A program made the translations under genes and the position numbers. The notes beneath the pieces were generated by a model. The model was not told the origin of the DNA. It worked only from the letters and a program-made list of their open reading frames with translations, and did not search any database. A stretch of 64,000 bases of DNA from Clostridiales bacterium Firm_07 (GTDB lineage Bacteria > Bacillota > Clostridia > Oscillospirales > CAG-272), in contig LVAM01000017.1 of NCBI GenBank assembly GCA_001604005.1, positions 50,858 to 114,857 on the forward strand. Direction: 5' to 3'. Shown one piece after another: positions 8,593 through 16,976 of this stretch; position 1 is the stretch's first letter, and each line of letters opens with the position of its first letter.

Positions 8593-9477
8593 TCAAACCG
8601 CCATCGTGATCTCTTTGCCAAAGGTAAAGACGCCGATCGCGCCGGGGCCGATGCTCGCGCCGATGATGGGACCGATGTAGTTGACGTACACCGCTTTGAA
8701 TTTCAGTTTGGCAGTCAGTTGATCGCGCAGATATTCCGCGTCTTCGGCGCAATCCGCGTGAGCGATGAAGAGCGTCTGTTCCTCGGGATCGACGATATTC
8801 TCCGCCGTCAGGTTGGCAAGTTCGTCAAGAGAGGGCTTTCTGCCCTTCACCTTTTTGATCGGCACGTTCTGACCGTTGCGATCGGAGATGATGATGGGTT
8901 TGACGCCGAGCAGATTGCCGAAAAACGCGGCAGAACCCTTTACGCGACCCGCTTTTTTGAGCATATCGAGCGAGCCGACCGTGACGAACTGATTGACGAA
9001 AACCTTTTTCGCTTCCACCGCCGCCACGATCTCGTCAAAATCCTTGCCGTCGTTACGCAGTTGCGCGGCAAACACGGCAAGCAGCCCTTCGCCAAGGCAT
9101 GCGTTGGTGCTGTTGATACAGGTTACGCGGCGATCGGGATATTGCTCTTTCAGTTCCTTTGCCGCCATCGTACCGGTGTTGACCGAACTGGAAAGCGGCA
9201 AAGCGCAACCGATATAGATGATATCGTCGCCCGCCGCAAGCGCCTCGCCGAAACCTTTGAGGAACTCCTCGCGCGGCACCTGCGTGGTGAGGATCCGCTC
9301 GCCGCCCCGCATCACGTCGTAAAGTTCTCTCGGCGTGTAGGTCGGCCAGTCGAGGTCCGCCGGCGTTTCTTTCCCCTGCCGCACGGTGCACATTTTTACA
9401 TAATCGATACCGTATTCCGCGCGAATGTCGCCGCCGAGATCCGAGCAGGAGTCCGTAAAAATTCTGATTTTTCCCAT
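8593..9477 (-). CDS. fakB: FakB/DegV-family fatty-acid-binding protein
   Basis: 294-aa lipid-binding partner of FakA; DegV proteins hold one fatty acid in a buried cavity. Begins MGKIRIFTDSCSDLG, with the TDS motif that contacts the fatty-acid carboxylate; CINSTNACLGEG is the second conserved region. The open frame extends further upstream, but this ATG is preferred because it follows AAAGGAG at ideal spacing and matches the family N-terminus. Directly upstream of fakA and co-transcribed with it. Confidence 0.93.
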   Translation of the reverse strand: MGKIRIFTDSCSDLGGDIRAEYGIDYVKMCTVRQGKETPADLDWPTYTPRELYDVMRGGERILTTQVPREEFLKGFGEALAAGDDIIYIGCALPLSSSVNTGTMAAKELKEQYPDRRVTCINSTNACLGEGLLAVFAAQLRNDGKDFDEIVAAVEAKKVFVNQFVTVGSLDMLKKAGRVKGSAAFFGNLLGVKPIIISDRNGQNVPIKKVKGRKPSLDELANLTAENIVDPEEQTLFIAHADCAEDAEYLRDQLTAKLKFKAVYVNYIGPIIGASIGPGAIGVFTFGKEITMAV

Positions 9478-9517
9478 CGTGTTTTTCTCCTTTATGTAAG
9501 GTGATATTGTTTTTCGT

Positions 9518-10114
9518 TTACAAGATATCCGTAAAGCGATCCGTGCCGCGCGTACGCACCTGCACGGTCGCCATCGTGTTCCAGCCGTTTTCCACGCCGT
9601 CCAGCGCCAACGGAATGCCAAGCAGAAAAGAGAGCGGCAGTCTGCCGAGCCACAAAAGCACCCACAAACCCGCAAGACTGACAAGCACCGACGAGGACAT
9701 CAATCCCACCCACTTTTTCATGCCGAACGCTTTGGCGTCAAAGGCGGTCTGCAATTTGAAAAGACCGTCGAGGAGCACGTAAATGCCGATAGCATACGGA
9801 ATGGCAGTGCGCGCCCGATCGGGACTGATGGCAATCAGAACCCCGAAAACGACGCAGAAAATGCCCATGGCAAAATCATATTGAAAGGCAAGGCGGTAAA
9901 GATCGTTGGCAAAATAACCGAGCAGACGCGCCACGCCGAGCAACGCGAAAATGCCGCCGAGCGCAAAACGCGCCATCGCGCCCATTTCCCCCAGCGCGCT
10001 GACGTTTCCCGCCGGGATCACCTTGAAAATAAAGAATATACCCGCAATAAACAATAAAACGGAAGCCACCATATGTACGGTGCGCGCTTCCTTGACGATA
10101 TTGAGTCGTTTCAC
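9518..10114 (-). CDS. DUF308/HdeD-like membrane protein
   Basis: 198 aa made of about six short hydrophobic helices. The repeat pattern of paired helices separated by short turns (for example GMGIFCVVFGVLIAI followed by AIGIYVLLDGLFKLQTA) is typical of DUF308 proteins related to HdeD. Starts with GTG after AGGGGGG. It lies upstream of fakB on the same strand with a gap of about 40 bases, so it could be the first gene of the fakBA unit. Function unknown. Confidence 0.75.
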   Translation of the reverse strand: MKRLNIVKEARTVHMVASVLLFIAGIFFIFKVIPAGNVSALGEMGAMARFALGGIFALLGVARLLGYFANDLYRLAFQYDFAMGIFCVVFGVLIAISPDRARTAIPYAIGIYVLLDGLFKLQTAFDAKAFGMKKWVGLMSSSVLVSLAGLWVLLWLGRLPLSFLLGIPLALDGVENGWNTMATVQVRTRGTDRFTDIL

Positions 10115-10179
10115 TCCGAATCCCCCCTTGATATTTGTATTATTTTATCATCACGCACGCGCGACGTCATCAGATAAAA

Positions 10180-10212
10180 AGCGCTTTTTGTCCGATTTTT
10201 GGGCAAAAAGCG
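10180..10212 (-). terminator. Hairpin terminator after the TetR gene
   Basis: GCGCTTTTTG pairs with CAAAAAGCGC across a 13-base loop. On the minus strand the stem is followed by TTTTTATCT. A second small hairpin (GACCG/CGGTC) lies between it and the gene end. Confidence 0.6.
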
Positions 10213-10231
10213 CGATCTGACCGATTTTCGG

Positions 10232-10774
10232 TCATTTTTCATTTTTTGTCTGACTTTGCCCCGCAAGGGCGCCGAGCACCGCGCAAATGCCTTCCGACAC
10301 GGCAACGGCGTCCCGTTTCTTTTCCGACTGCATATAAGAAAAAGCAAAGCCGAGCAGCGCGTGCCGCACAAACGCCGCGGCAACGGCGCGGTTTTGCTCC
10401 TGCCAACCCGCGCGGTCAAAACAGGCGACGAAACTTTCGTCCAACCGCTTGGCGAGATAGCGCTCCATTCCTTCAAGCCCCAGCGAGAGCGAAAGCGTGT
10501 GCGCCGCGCGGGGGTTGCGCAAGGTAAAATCGGTCACCGCGTTGAAAAAAGCAAGCGCCGTCTCCTGCAAACCGCCGTCTTCCGGAAGATCGCGCAGCCA
10601 TTCGTCAAGCAGATCTTCCAATACGGCATAGATGTCCTGAAAATAATAGTAAAACGTGTTGCGGTTGATGCCGCAATCGTCCACGATGTCGCGCACCGTG
10701 ATCTTGTCGAACGGTTTTTTGGAAAGAAGATGCAAAAACGAAGCCAAAATGGCTTTTTTCGTAAAAGACGGCAT
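10232..10774 (-). CDS. TetR/AcrR-family transcriptional regulator
   Basis: 180-aa DNA-binding repressor. The N-terminal helix-turn-helix is clear: ITVRDIVDDCGINRNTFYYYF, about residues 23-45. The C-terminal ligand domain is hydrophobic and resembles the TetR-like C-terminal domains of DhaS/YbiH relatives. The chosen ATG follows AAAGGAGAG; a longer open frame upstream lacks a ribosome site. It is divergent from the dagK-like/GHMP kinase pair and convergent to nothing, so its target could be its own divergent promoter region. Ligand unknown. Confidence 0.88.
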   Translation of the reverse strand: MPSFTKKAILASFLHLLSKKPFDKITVRDIVDDCGINRNTFYYYFQDIYAVLEDLLDEWLRDLPEDGGLQETALAFFNAVTDFTLRNPRAAHTLSLSLGLEGMERYLAKRLDESFVACFDRAGWQEQNRAVAAAFVRHALLGFAFSYMQSEKKRDAVAVSEGICAVLGALAGQSQTKNEK

Positions 10775-10918
10775 TGCCTCTCTCCTTTCCCGCCCGCGGC
10801 GCTTTCGTGACATCATACAGTATACCATAATTTCCACCTCGCGCCGTGTTTGCGGCAAACAGCCGGAAACACGGCATAAAATCAAAAGAAATTATGGTCA
10901 ATAAAAACTACCTTAAAC

Positions 10919-10953
10919 AGCTCCGCGGTGCCGTCGAACAGACGGTGCGGAGC
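10919..10953 (-). promoter_or_regulatory. Leader hairpin upstream of the TetR gene
   Basis: On the minus strand GCTCCGC pairs with GCGGAGC and CCGTC with GACGG inside it, closing a five-base loop. It lies just downstream of a leftward promoter, so it would be in the tetR leader of about 190 bases. No T run follows, so it is not a plain terminator. Confidence 0.5.
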
Positions 10954-10966
10954 ATTTGTGGTTTTT

Positions 10967-10995
10967 ATTATACCACAAAAATATATTCATTGCAA
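10967..10995 (-). promoter_or_regulatory. Leftward SigA-type promoter
   Basis: Minus strand TTGCAA, 17 bases ending TTTTGTGG, TATAAT. Points at the TetR gene through a leader of about 190 bases. The stretch from 10775 to 11103 holds only this promoter, the leader hairpin and the rightward promoter. Confidence 0.75.
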
Positions 10996-11032
10996 GCCTT
11001 TCCGTTCCGATCGCCGCACCCGAAACTTTTAC

Positions 11033-11061
11033 TTGCAATACGCGCGCTTTTGTGGTATACT
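11033..11061 (+). promoter_or_regulatory. Rightward SigA-type promoter of the lipid kinase
   Basis: TTGCAA, 17 bases ending TTTTGTGG, TATACT. The same -35 and the same last eight spacer bases as the leftward promoter, with which it is back to back. Confidence 0.8.
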
Positions 11062-11103
11062 TTTTACATAACTGTCGGAAATTCTCAAAACAAGGGGAAA
11101 TTG

Positions 11104-12057
11104 ATGAAACACATCTTCGTTTACAACCCCATTGCGGGGCGAAATAATAAAGAAGCCGCCGAACGCTTGATGGAAAAACTGCACGAATACGACGGCAAGA
11201 TCGACTATGAGATCTATACCACCACGGCGCCCGGCGACGCCACGCGCTTTGTACGCGAACGCGCGGAAGCGGAAAAAGAAGAACTGCTCCGCTTTTACGC
11301 CTGCGGCGGAGACGGCACACTCAACGAGGTACTGCACGGCGTTGTGGGACACGAAAACGCCTCGCTCGGCTGTTATCCGTGCGGCAGTGGCAACGATTTT
11401 GTGAAATATTACGGCGGCGCCGAGCGCTTTCTTGACGTGGACACCCTGCTTGCCGCGGTCGAAACGCCCGTCGATATTATGAAGATCGACGACCGCTATG
11501 CCATCAACGTCACCAACTTCGGTTTTGACACCGCCGTGGTGCGCACGATGGAAAAGGTGCGGAAAAAGAAAGTGATCGGCGGCAAGAACGCCTACACGAC
11601 GGGGATCCTGACCGCGCTGCTGACCGCGATGCGCAACCGTTGCACGGTCTCGGTGGACGGCGAAGATATCAACGACGGCAAATGCCTGCTTTGCACGGTG
11701 GCGTGCGGCGGCTACGTGGGGGGCTCGTTCCACTGCGCGCCCCGCTCCAAAAACGACGACGGACTGCTTGAAGTCTGCCTTGTAAAACCCATCTCTCATA
11801 TCACGTTTCTGCGCTTGATGAGCAGTTATACCGACGGCACGCACCTGGACGATCCTCGTTTTAAGAAGATCTTGACCTATCGACAAGGGAAAAGCGTGCA
11901 CGTCAGCGCGCCCGAAGGTTTTGCCTTTTCGCTGGACGGCGAACTTGTGACCAAAAACGACTTTACCATTGAGGTTTGCCCCGGTGCGGTGCGTTTTGCC
12001 GTTCCGCCTCTTCGCGCGGCGGAAAATGAACAAGAAACAAAGGCGGTGACCGTATGA
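11104..12057 (+). CDS. Diacylglycerol kinase-like lipid kinase (DagK/LCB5/YegS family)
   Basis: 317-aa soluble lipid kinase, expected to phosphorylate diacylglycerol or a related lipid using ATP. GGDGTLNEVLHGV begins at residue 68, the nucleotide-binding loop of the family, and GCYPCGSGNDF follows as the second motif. The ATG after AAGGGGA is chosen; the frame is open upstream but there it runs through the promoter. The stop overlaps the start of the GHMP kinase by four bases. A role in recycling diacylglycerol from lipoteichoic-acid synthesis is usual for such genes in Bacillota (inference). Confidence 0.9.
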   Translation: MKHIFVYNPIAGRNNKEAAERLMEKLHEYDGKIDYEIYTTTAPGDATRFVRERAEAEKEELLRFYACGGDGTLNEVLHGVVGHENASLGCYPCGSGNDFVKYYGGAERFLDVDTLLAAVETPVDIMKIDDRYAINVTNFGFDTAVVRTMEKVRKKKVIGGKNAYTTGILTALLTAMRNRCTVSVDGEDINDGKCLLCTVACGGYVGGSFHCAPRSKNDDGLLEVCLVKPISHITFLRLMSSYTDGTHLDDPRFKKILTYRQGKSVHVSAPEGFAFSLDGELVTKNDFTIEVCPGAVRFAVPPLRAAENEQETKAVTV

Positions 12058-13034
12058 TCCTGACAAAAGCCCCCTACCGTGTGTCTTTTTTCGGAGGCGG
12101 GACCGATTTCCCGGAATTTTACCGGGAACACGGCGGCACGGTTCTTTCCACGGCGATCGATCGCTATTGTTACGTCACGTTGCGCCGTCTCCCTCCCTTT
12201 TTCGATTACCGAAACGAGTGCCTTTACCAGCAAGTGGAACGCACGAAGACGGTAGACGAGATCGATCACCCCGCCATTCGTGAAGCGATGAAAATGATGG
12301 ATCTCTCGGGACTGCGCGTGGTTTACGAGGGCGATCTGCCCGCGCGCACGGGACTGGGGACGAGTTCCTCGTTTGCGGTGGCGCTGCTGCACGCGATGCA
12401 CCTTCTTAAAGGCGAGAGCGTGACACCGCGTGACCTTGCCGACGAGGCGATCTATCTGGAACGCACGCTTTGCGGCGAAGCGGGCGGCGTGCAGGATCAG
12501 ATCGCGGCGGCGTTCGGCGGTTTTAACCGCATCGATATGGACGCGGACGGATACACCGTCACGCCGCTTTCCGTCGAAACGAAACGCCTTGCCGCACTGC
12601 AAGATTCGCTCCTCCTCGTCTACACGGGGCGCACGCATTTTTCCGCCAATATCCAATCCGCGCACAAAAAAGCGATCGCGGACAAAGCGCGCGACCTCCT
12701 CGAAATGAAATCTCTTGCGGCGGAAGCGGAAAAAGTTTTGTGCTCCGCGGGCGATCTCAACGATTTCGGCAGACTGCTGCACGAGACCTGGACGCTCAAA
12801 CGCGGCATCACCAAAGAAGTTTCAAACGATTCGATCGACGCGCTCTACGCGCGCGTGCGCGCCGCGGGCGCGCTCGGCGGCAAGTTGCTCGGCGCGGGCG
12901 GCGGCGGATTTTTGCTCTTCTTTGTCCCGCAGGACAAGCAAGCGTCGGTGCGCCGCGCGCTCGGCGATCTCCCCGTCATTCCTTTCGGGTTGAACGCTCC
13001 CGGCTCCGCGTGCTTGCTCGCGGAAAACCATTAA
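12054..13034 (+). CDS. hddA: GHMP kinase, D-glycero-D-manno-heptose 7-phosphate kinase-like (HddA)
   Basis: 326-aa small-molecule kinase. The N-terminus APYRVSFFGGGTDFP and the ATP loop GLGTSSSFAVA (from residue 100) are those of the heptose/galactose branch of GHMP kinases, and GKLLGAGGGGFLLFF is the C-terminal motif 3. HddA phosphorylates heptose 7-phosphate at C1 on the way to GDP-heptose. Fused hddC-gmhB and gmhA genes lie about 50 kb away in this window, which supports the specificity. Other sugar kinases of the same clade (for example fucokinase-like) remain possible. Confidence 0.8.
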   Translation: MILTKAPYRVSFFGGGTDFPEFYREHGGTVLSTAIDRYCYVTLRRLPPFFDYRNECLYQQVERTKTVDEIDHPAIREAMKMMDLSGLRVVYEGDLPARTGLGTSSSFAVALLHAMHLLKGESVTPRDLADEAIYLERTLCGEAGGVQDQIAAAFGGFNRIDMDADGYTVTPLSVETKRLAALQDSLLLVYTGRTHFSANIQSAHKKAIADKARDLLEMKSLAAEAEKVLCSAGDLNDFGRLLHETWTLKRGITKEVSNDSIDALYARVRAAGALGGKLLGAGGGGFLLFFVPQDKQASVRRALGDLPVIPFGLNAPGSACLLAENH

Positions 13035-13038
13035 ACAG

Positions 13039-13068
13039 AAAAAAGGCTACCGAACGGTAGCCTTTTTT
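13039..13068. terminator. Bidirectional intrinsic terminator
   Basis: A 13-bp stem (AAAAAAGGCTACC and complement) with a GAAC loop and T runs in both directions, between the convergent GHMP kinase and nfnB genes. Confidence 0.9.
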
Positions 13069-13069
13069 G

Positions 13070-14500
13070 TTACTTTGCGGCTTTTTTCTCTTGCAGATAG
13101 CGATCGATCGCCGCCGCCGCGTTCTTTCCGGCGCCCATCGCCAAAATGACGGTCGCGGCGCCCGTGACGGCGTCACCGCCGGCAAAAACACCCGCGCGCG
13201 AGGTCGCGCCGGTCTCGGGATCGGCGATGATGCCGCCCCAACGCTCGGTATCAAGCCCCGCTGTCGTGGAGGTGATGAGCGGGTTGGGCGAAGTGCCCAG
13301 CGCCATAATGACGCAATCACTTTCAAGGAAAAACTCGCTCCCCGGCACTTCCACGGGGCGACGGCGTCCCGAAGCGTCCGGCTCGCCCAGTTCCATTTTG
13401 ATACATTTCATCCCGCTGACGAATCCGTTTCGGGGATCGCGGCGGTCATCGGGGTTTTCATAACCGATGATCTCGATGGGATTGGTAAGCGTGCGGAAGA
13501 CGATCCCCTCCTCCACGGCGTGTTCCACCTCTTCGCGGCGGGCGGGCAGTTCTTCCATACCGCGCCGATAGACGATCGTCACCTCGGCGCCGAGGCGTTT
13601 GGCACAGCGTGCCGCGTCCATCGCCACGTTGCCGCCGCCGACCACCGCCACGCGGCGCGCGTGCTGTACCGGCGTGGCGCTGCCCTCCCGATACGCCTTC
13701 ATCAAATTGATGCGGGTGAGAAACTCGTTTGCGGAAAGAACGCCTTTGAGGTTTTCGCCCGGGATCCGCATAAACTTCGGCAGTCCCGCGCCCGAACCGA
13801 TAAAGACGGCATCAAAGCCGTACAGCGAAAACAGCTCGTCAACGGAAAACGTTTTGCCCACAACCGTGTTTGTTTCGATCTTGACGCCCATACGGCAAAG
13901 CCCCTCGATCTCGCGGCGCACGATCGCTTTGGGCAAGCGAAATTCCGGAATGCCGTAGACCAGAACGCCGCCCGCCAGATGGAGCGCCTCAAAGACCGTA
14001 ACGGCATAGCCCCGCCGCGCCAGTTCTCCGGCGCAGGTGAGCCCCGCGGGGCCCGAACCGATCACCGCCGCTTTTTGCGCGTCGGGATCGGGCGTTTTTT
14101 GTTCCGCCGCTTTAGCGTGCGCGGCGTGATAATCCGCCACAAAGCGTTCCAACCGTCCGATGGCGACGCTCTCGCTCTTGACACCCCGCACACAGCGTCC
14201 TTCGCACTGCGTCTCCTGCGGGCAGACGCGCCCGCACACGGCGGGGAGCGCCGAGGCTTCGGCGATCACGCGGTACGCCGCTTCAAAATCGCCCTTCGCC
14301 ACCTCGGCGATAAAGGCGGGGATGTGAATTTTCACGGGACAACCCCCAACGCAGGGCATTCCCTTACAGCCAAGGCAACGATTGGCTTCCGCTATGGCGG
14401 TCTCCTCGTCGTAACCGAGTGCCACTTCCTCAAAATTGTGATTTCGGACATCGCTCGGCTGCGTCGGCATCGGATGCCGCGGCGTTTTCAGATCCGGCAT
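13070..14500 (-). CDS. nfnB: NfnB, NADPH-binding subunit of NADH-dependent ferredoxin:NADP+ oxidoreductase (GltD-like)
   Basis: Large subunit of the electron-bifurcating transhydrogenase that links NADH, ferredoxin and NADPH. 476 aa. The N-terminal cysteine clusters CLGCKGMPCVGGCP and CGRVCPQETQCEGRC bind two [4Fe-4S] centres. An FAD Rossmann motif (GSGPAGLTCAGELARRG) and an NADPH motif (VVGGGNVAMDAARCAKRLG) follow, as in GltD. The ATG after GGAGGCGAAATGAG, one base after the nfnA stop, is chosen over an upstream in-frame ATG inside nfnA. Could be labelled glutamate synthase small chain by homology, but the nfnA partner decides. Confidence 0.93.
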   Translation of the reverse strand: MPDLKTPRHPMPTQPSDVRNHNFEEVALGYDEETAIAEANRCLGCKGMPCVGGCPVKIHIPAFIAEVAKGDFEAAYRVIAEASALPAVCGRVCPQETQCEGRCVRGVKSESVAIGRLERFVADYHAAHAKAAEQKTPDPDAQKAAVIGSGPAGLTCAGELARRGYAVTVFEALHLAGGVLVYGIPEFRLPKAIVRREIEGLCRMGVKIETNTVVGKTFSVDELFSLYGFDAVFIGSGAGLPKFMRIPGENLKGVLSANEFLTRINLMKAYREGSATPVQHARRVAVVGGGNVAMDAARCAKRLGAEVTIVYRRGMEELPARREEVEHAVEEGIVFRTLTNPIEIIGYENPDDRRDPRNGFVSGMKCIKMELGEPDASGRRRPVEVPGSEFFLESDCVIMALGTSPNPLITSTTAGLDTERWGGIIADPETGATSRAGVFAGGDAVTGAATVILAMGAGKNAAAAIDRYLQEKKAAK

Positions 14501-14501
14501 C

Positions 14502-15344
14502 TCATTTCGCCTCCTTGCCAAACAAATTGCAGGTCTCTTCGTACGCGTGACGTTCAAAATCCCGATACATCGAACCGCGCGCGATCGCCTCGTCGAAATC
14601 GATGAGCGACGCGTCGAATTCCGGTCCGTCCACGCAGGCGAAAACGGTTTTGCCGCCGACCGTCAGCCGACAGCCGCCGCACATTCCCGTGCCGTCGATC
14701 ATAATGGGGTTCATCGAGGCGATACACTTGACGCCGCGCTCGGCGGCGAGTTTCGCCACGAATTTCATCATCACCAAAGGGCCGATGGTGATGATCTCGT
14801 CGTACGTGTCGCCCGCGTCAAGGCAGGCGCGCAAAGCGTCGGTCACAAGCCCGCGCTCTCCCCACGTGCCGTCGTCGGACACGCGGAAAAGGCGGGTGCT
14901 GTTCGCTTTGAATTCCTCTTCGAGAATGACGAGGTCACGGGTGCGGAAACCGATGATCGCATCGACCGCCGCGCCGCTTTCAAAAAGTTTTTTCGTGACG
15001 GGCAGCGCAATGGCACAGCCGACGCCGCCGCCCACCACCGCCACGCGGGAAAGTCCCTCGGTTTTGGTGGCACGTCCGAGCGGACCGACAAAATCCGCGA
15101 GACACTCGCCCTCTTCCATATGGTTCAGTTTCGCCGTGGTCGCGCCCACCACCTGAAAAATGATGGTCACGCTGCCGCGCTCACGGTCATATCCCGCCAC
15201 GGTGAGCGGAATGCGTTCTCCCTCACTGTCGGTACGCAAAATGATAAACTGCCCCGGTTCCGCCACGCGCGCCACGCGGGGCGCCGCGATCTCCATTTCG
15301 GTGACGGTGGGGTTGAGCGGTTTTTTTCTTAAAATCTCAAACAC
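14502..15344 (-). CDS. nfnA: NfnA, FAD/NAD+- and [2Fe-2S]-binding subunit of ferredoxin:NADP+ oxidoreductase
   Basis: 280-aa small subunit of the NfnAB complex, of the ferredoxin-NADP reductase superfamily (PyrK/SudB-like). The N-terminal FAD barrel ends with VGPLGRAT, the NAD domain carries VVGGGVGCAIALPVTKKL, and the C-terminal cysteine loop GTGMCGGCRLTVGG plus a later FACVDGPEFD binds the [2Fe-2S] cluster. First gene of a two-gene operon with nfnB, the standard order. PyrK is excluded by the partner and by the length. Confidence 0.93.
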   Translation of the reverse strand: MFEILRKKPLNPTVTEMEIAAPRVARVAEPGQFIILRTDSEGERIPLTVAGYDRERGSVTIIFQVVGATTAKLNHMEEGECLADFVGPLGRATKTEGLSRVAVVGGGVGCAIALPVTKKLFESGAAVDAIIGFRTRDLVILEEEFKANSTRLFRVSDDGTWGERGLVTDALRACLDAGDTYDEIITIGPLVMMKFVAKLAAERGVKCIASMNPIMIDGTGMCGGCRLTVGGKTVFACVDGPEFDASLIDFDEAIARGSMYRDFERHAYEETCNLFGKEAK

Positions 15345-15379
15345 GCAATTCCCTCTTTTCTGTCGCGTTTTACCTTTCT

Positions 15380-15409
15380 ATTGTAGCACAGCGCCGCCGC
15401 GCCTGTCAA
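15380..15409 (-). promoter_or_regulatory. SigA-type promoter of nfnAB
   Basis: Minus strand TTGACA, 18 bases ending TGTGC, TACAAT. Confidence 0.8.
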
Positions 15410-15481
15410 GGCGCGCCGCGCGCTTCGATGCCAATTTCCGCCGAAAAACGGGCGGGATATTCCCGCACGTTTTCGGTATGT

Positions 15482-16729
15482 TCAGATCACCGCGCCGTTT
15501 GCCGACAACGTCGCGCGCAGTTCGTCGATCGACACCCCGCGCGGAGTCACCCGGTCGCGGATCGCCAGCGCCGCGGCGCTGCCCGCCGCTTCGCCGAGGC
15601 AAGTGACCACCGGCATAATGCGGTAGGACGCCTGGGCACCGTGATCAGAGGAGATGCAACGCCCCGCGACAAGGATATTTTCCGAGGCGACGGGGATCAG
15701 CGCGCGATACGGAATGGTATAATAATCACCGGGCGCGAAATAATAGTGGCTCGTGCCCGATCCTTCCGGGTTGTGAATATCAATGTCATAGTTACAGGCG
15801 GCGATACCGTCCGGAAATTTGACCAAATTTTTGCAATCCGCCTCGGTCAGAACGTAGTCGCCCACGATCATACGGCTCTCCCGCACCCCGATCTCGGCGG
15901 CGGTCGCCATCAAAAAGGCATTTTCCATACCGCCCGCGTACTTTTTGAGAAACGCAAAGGTTTCCGCTGCCTGCCGCCGCGCGATACGCTCGGCCTCGGT
16001 GACGTCAAAGGGATCGGTCGGGTTCTTTTTCACCACGCGCGTGGTGTTGAAATGCAATACGTTCGGGATCGGCGTATGGAAAACGAGAATGTTCTCGCGC
16101 GGATTGGTGATCTCCCCCGTCGCTTGTTTTTCGCGGTATGCCTCCTGCATCGCCGCGCGCCCCGCGTCAAACGCCTGCACGTCCACGTTGCCCACGCGGA
16201 AACAAAGCGTCATCGGTTGGCAAAGGTGATCGGGCTCGCGCCCGAGCACCGTCGGAAAACCGGCAAGAAAAGTCAACTGCGCGTCCCCCGTCGCGTCGAT
16301 CCAATAGGGTGCGGTGAGCGTCAGTTCCCCGCCGCGCGTGGAAAAGGTCGCCGACGCGATCTTTTGCCCCTTTCGCTCCACGCGGGAAAGACAGGCGCGA
16401 AACAAAAGATCCACGCCCGCCTCTCGGACGAGGTCGTCCAGCACCATTTTCAATTCTTCTTCCAAAAAAGAGTATCCCGGGCCCATCGCGTTGCGTGCCC
16501 GAAGGCGCTCCACGATCTCGCGGAAAATGCCGGCGGAAAGGTCTTTGCGCACGCCGTTTTCCTTCGTCCAATACGGCATAAAGGGCGTGACCAGACAGTT
16601 GACGGCGGCGCCGCCGAGCGCGTTGCCTTTTTCCGCAAGCAAAACCGCACTGCCGCCCCGTGCCGCGGCAACTGCCGCCGCAACACCCGTAAATCCTCCG
16701 CCTACCACAATGAGATCATAAGATTTCAT
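15482..16729 (-). CDS. FAD-dependent oxidoreductase (FAD_oxidored family)
   Basis: 415-aa flavoprotein. The N-terminal dinucleotide motif VVGGGFTGVAAAVAAARGG is followed by an acidic FAD-ribose contact (AEKGNALGG). The C-terminal half has GDYYTIPYRALIP and ILVAGRCIS, the pattern of secreted or soluble FAD_oxidored (PF12831) enzymes of polysaccharide-degrading bacteria. GEAAGSAAALAI closes the FAD site. No signal peptide. Monocistronic with its own promoter and SD (AAAGGAACGCT). Substrate unknown. Confidence 0.85.
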   Translation of the reverse strand: MKSYDLIVVGGGFTGVAAAVAAARGGSAVLLAEKGNALGGAAVNCLVTPFMPYWTKENGVRKDLSAGIFREIVERLRARNAMGPGYSFLEEELKMVLDDLVREAGVDLLFRACLSRVERKGQKIASATFSTRGGELTLTAPYWIDATGDAQLTFLAGFPTVLGREPDHLCQPMTLCFRVGNVDVQAFDAGRAAMQEAYREKQATGEITNPRENILVFHTPIPNVLHFNTTRVVKKNPTDPFDVTEAERIARRQAAETFAFLKKYAGGMENAFLMATAAEIGVRESRMIVGDYVLTEADCKNLVKFPDGIAACNYDIDIHNPEGSGTSHYYFAPGDYYTIPYRALIPVASENILVAGRCISSDHGAQASYRIMPVVTCLGEAAGSAAALAIRDRVTPRGVSIDELRATLSANGAVI

Positions 16730-16802
16730 AGCGTTCCTTTCCCGATGTACATGATCGTTTGACCGCGCACCGTCAAGATGTTTTGCGATTTTTTACTTTT
16801 TT

Positions 16803-16831
16803 ATTATACTACGCCCGCGCGGCACTGTCAA
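16803..16831 (-). promoter_or_regulatory. SigA-type promoter of the FAD oxidoreductase
   Basis: Minus strand TTGACA, 17 bases, TATAAT. Confidence 0.82.
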
Positions 16832-16912
16832 GGCGACAAAGCACGATGCCTTTTGTCGTGATTGCTCCGTATCCAAGTGAAACTTTGCGTTTTGCGCTTT
16901 ACTTGATCCCGA

Positions 16913-16941
16913 TTGACTTTTGCCGAAATACGTGATACAAT
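16913..16941 (+). promoter_or_regulatory. SigA-type promoter that decides the next gene's start
   Basis: TTGACT, 17 bases, TACAAT. The open frame of the next gene extends into this site, so translation must begin downstream of it. Confidence 0.8.
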
Positions 16942-16976
16942 GCGTTTGTATTCTTTTTTCATCTTTGGAGGTTACC

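Noticed and set aside
6799..9504. 901-codon open frame on the plus strand opposite fakA and fakB
   Set aside because: It is antisense to two genes with complete family motifs, is rich in His/Arg as G+C-rich antisense frames are, and has no SD. The same holds for the 974-codon frame opposite thiI and the xylulokinase-like gene (57286-60210).
13070..14500. Glutamate synthase small subunit or dihydropyrimidine dehydrogenase subunit
   Set aside because: Homology would allow either, but the tightly coupled FAD/[2Fe-2S] partner upstream is NfnA, and no large glutamate synthase gene is nearby.
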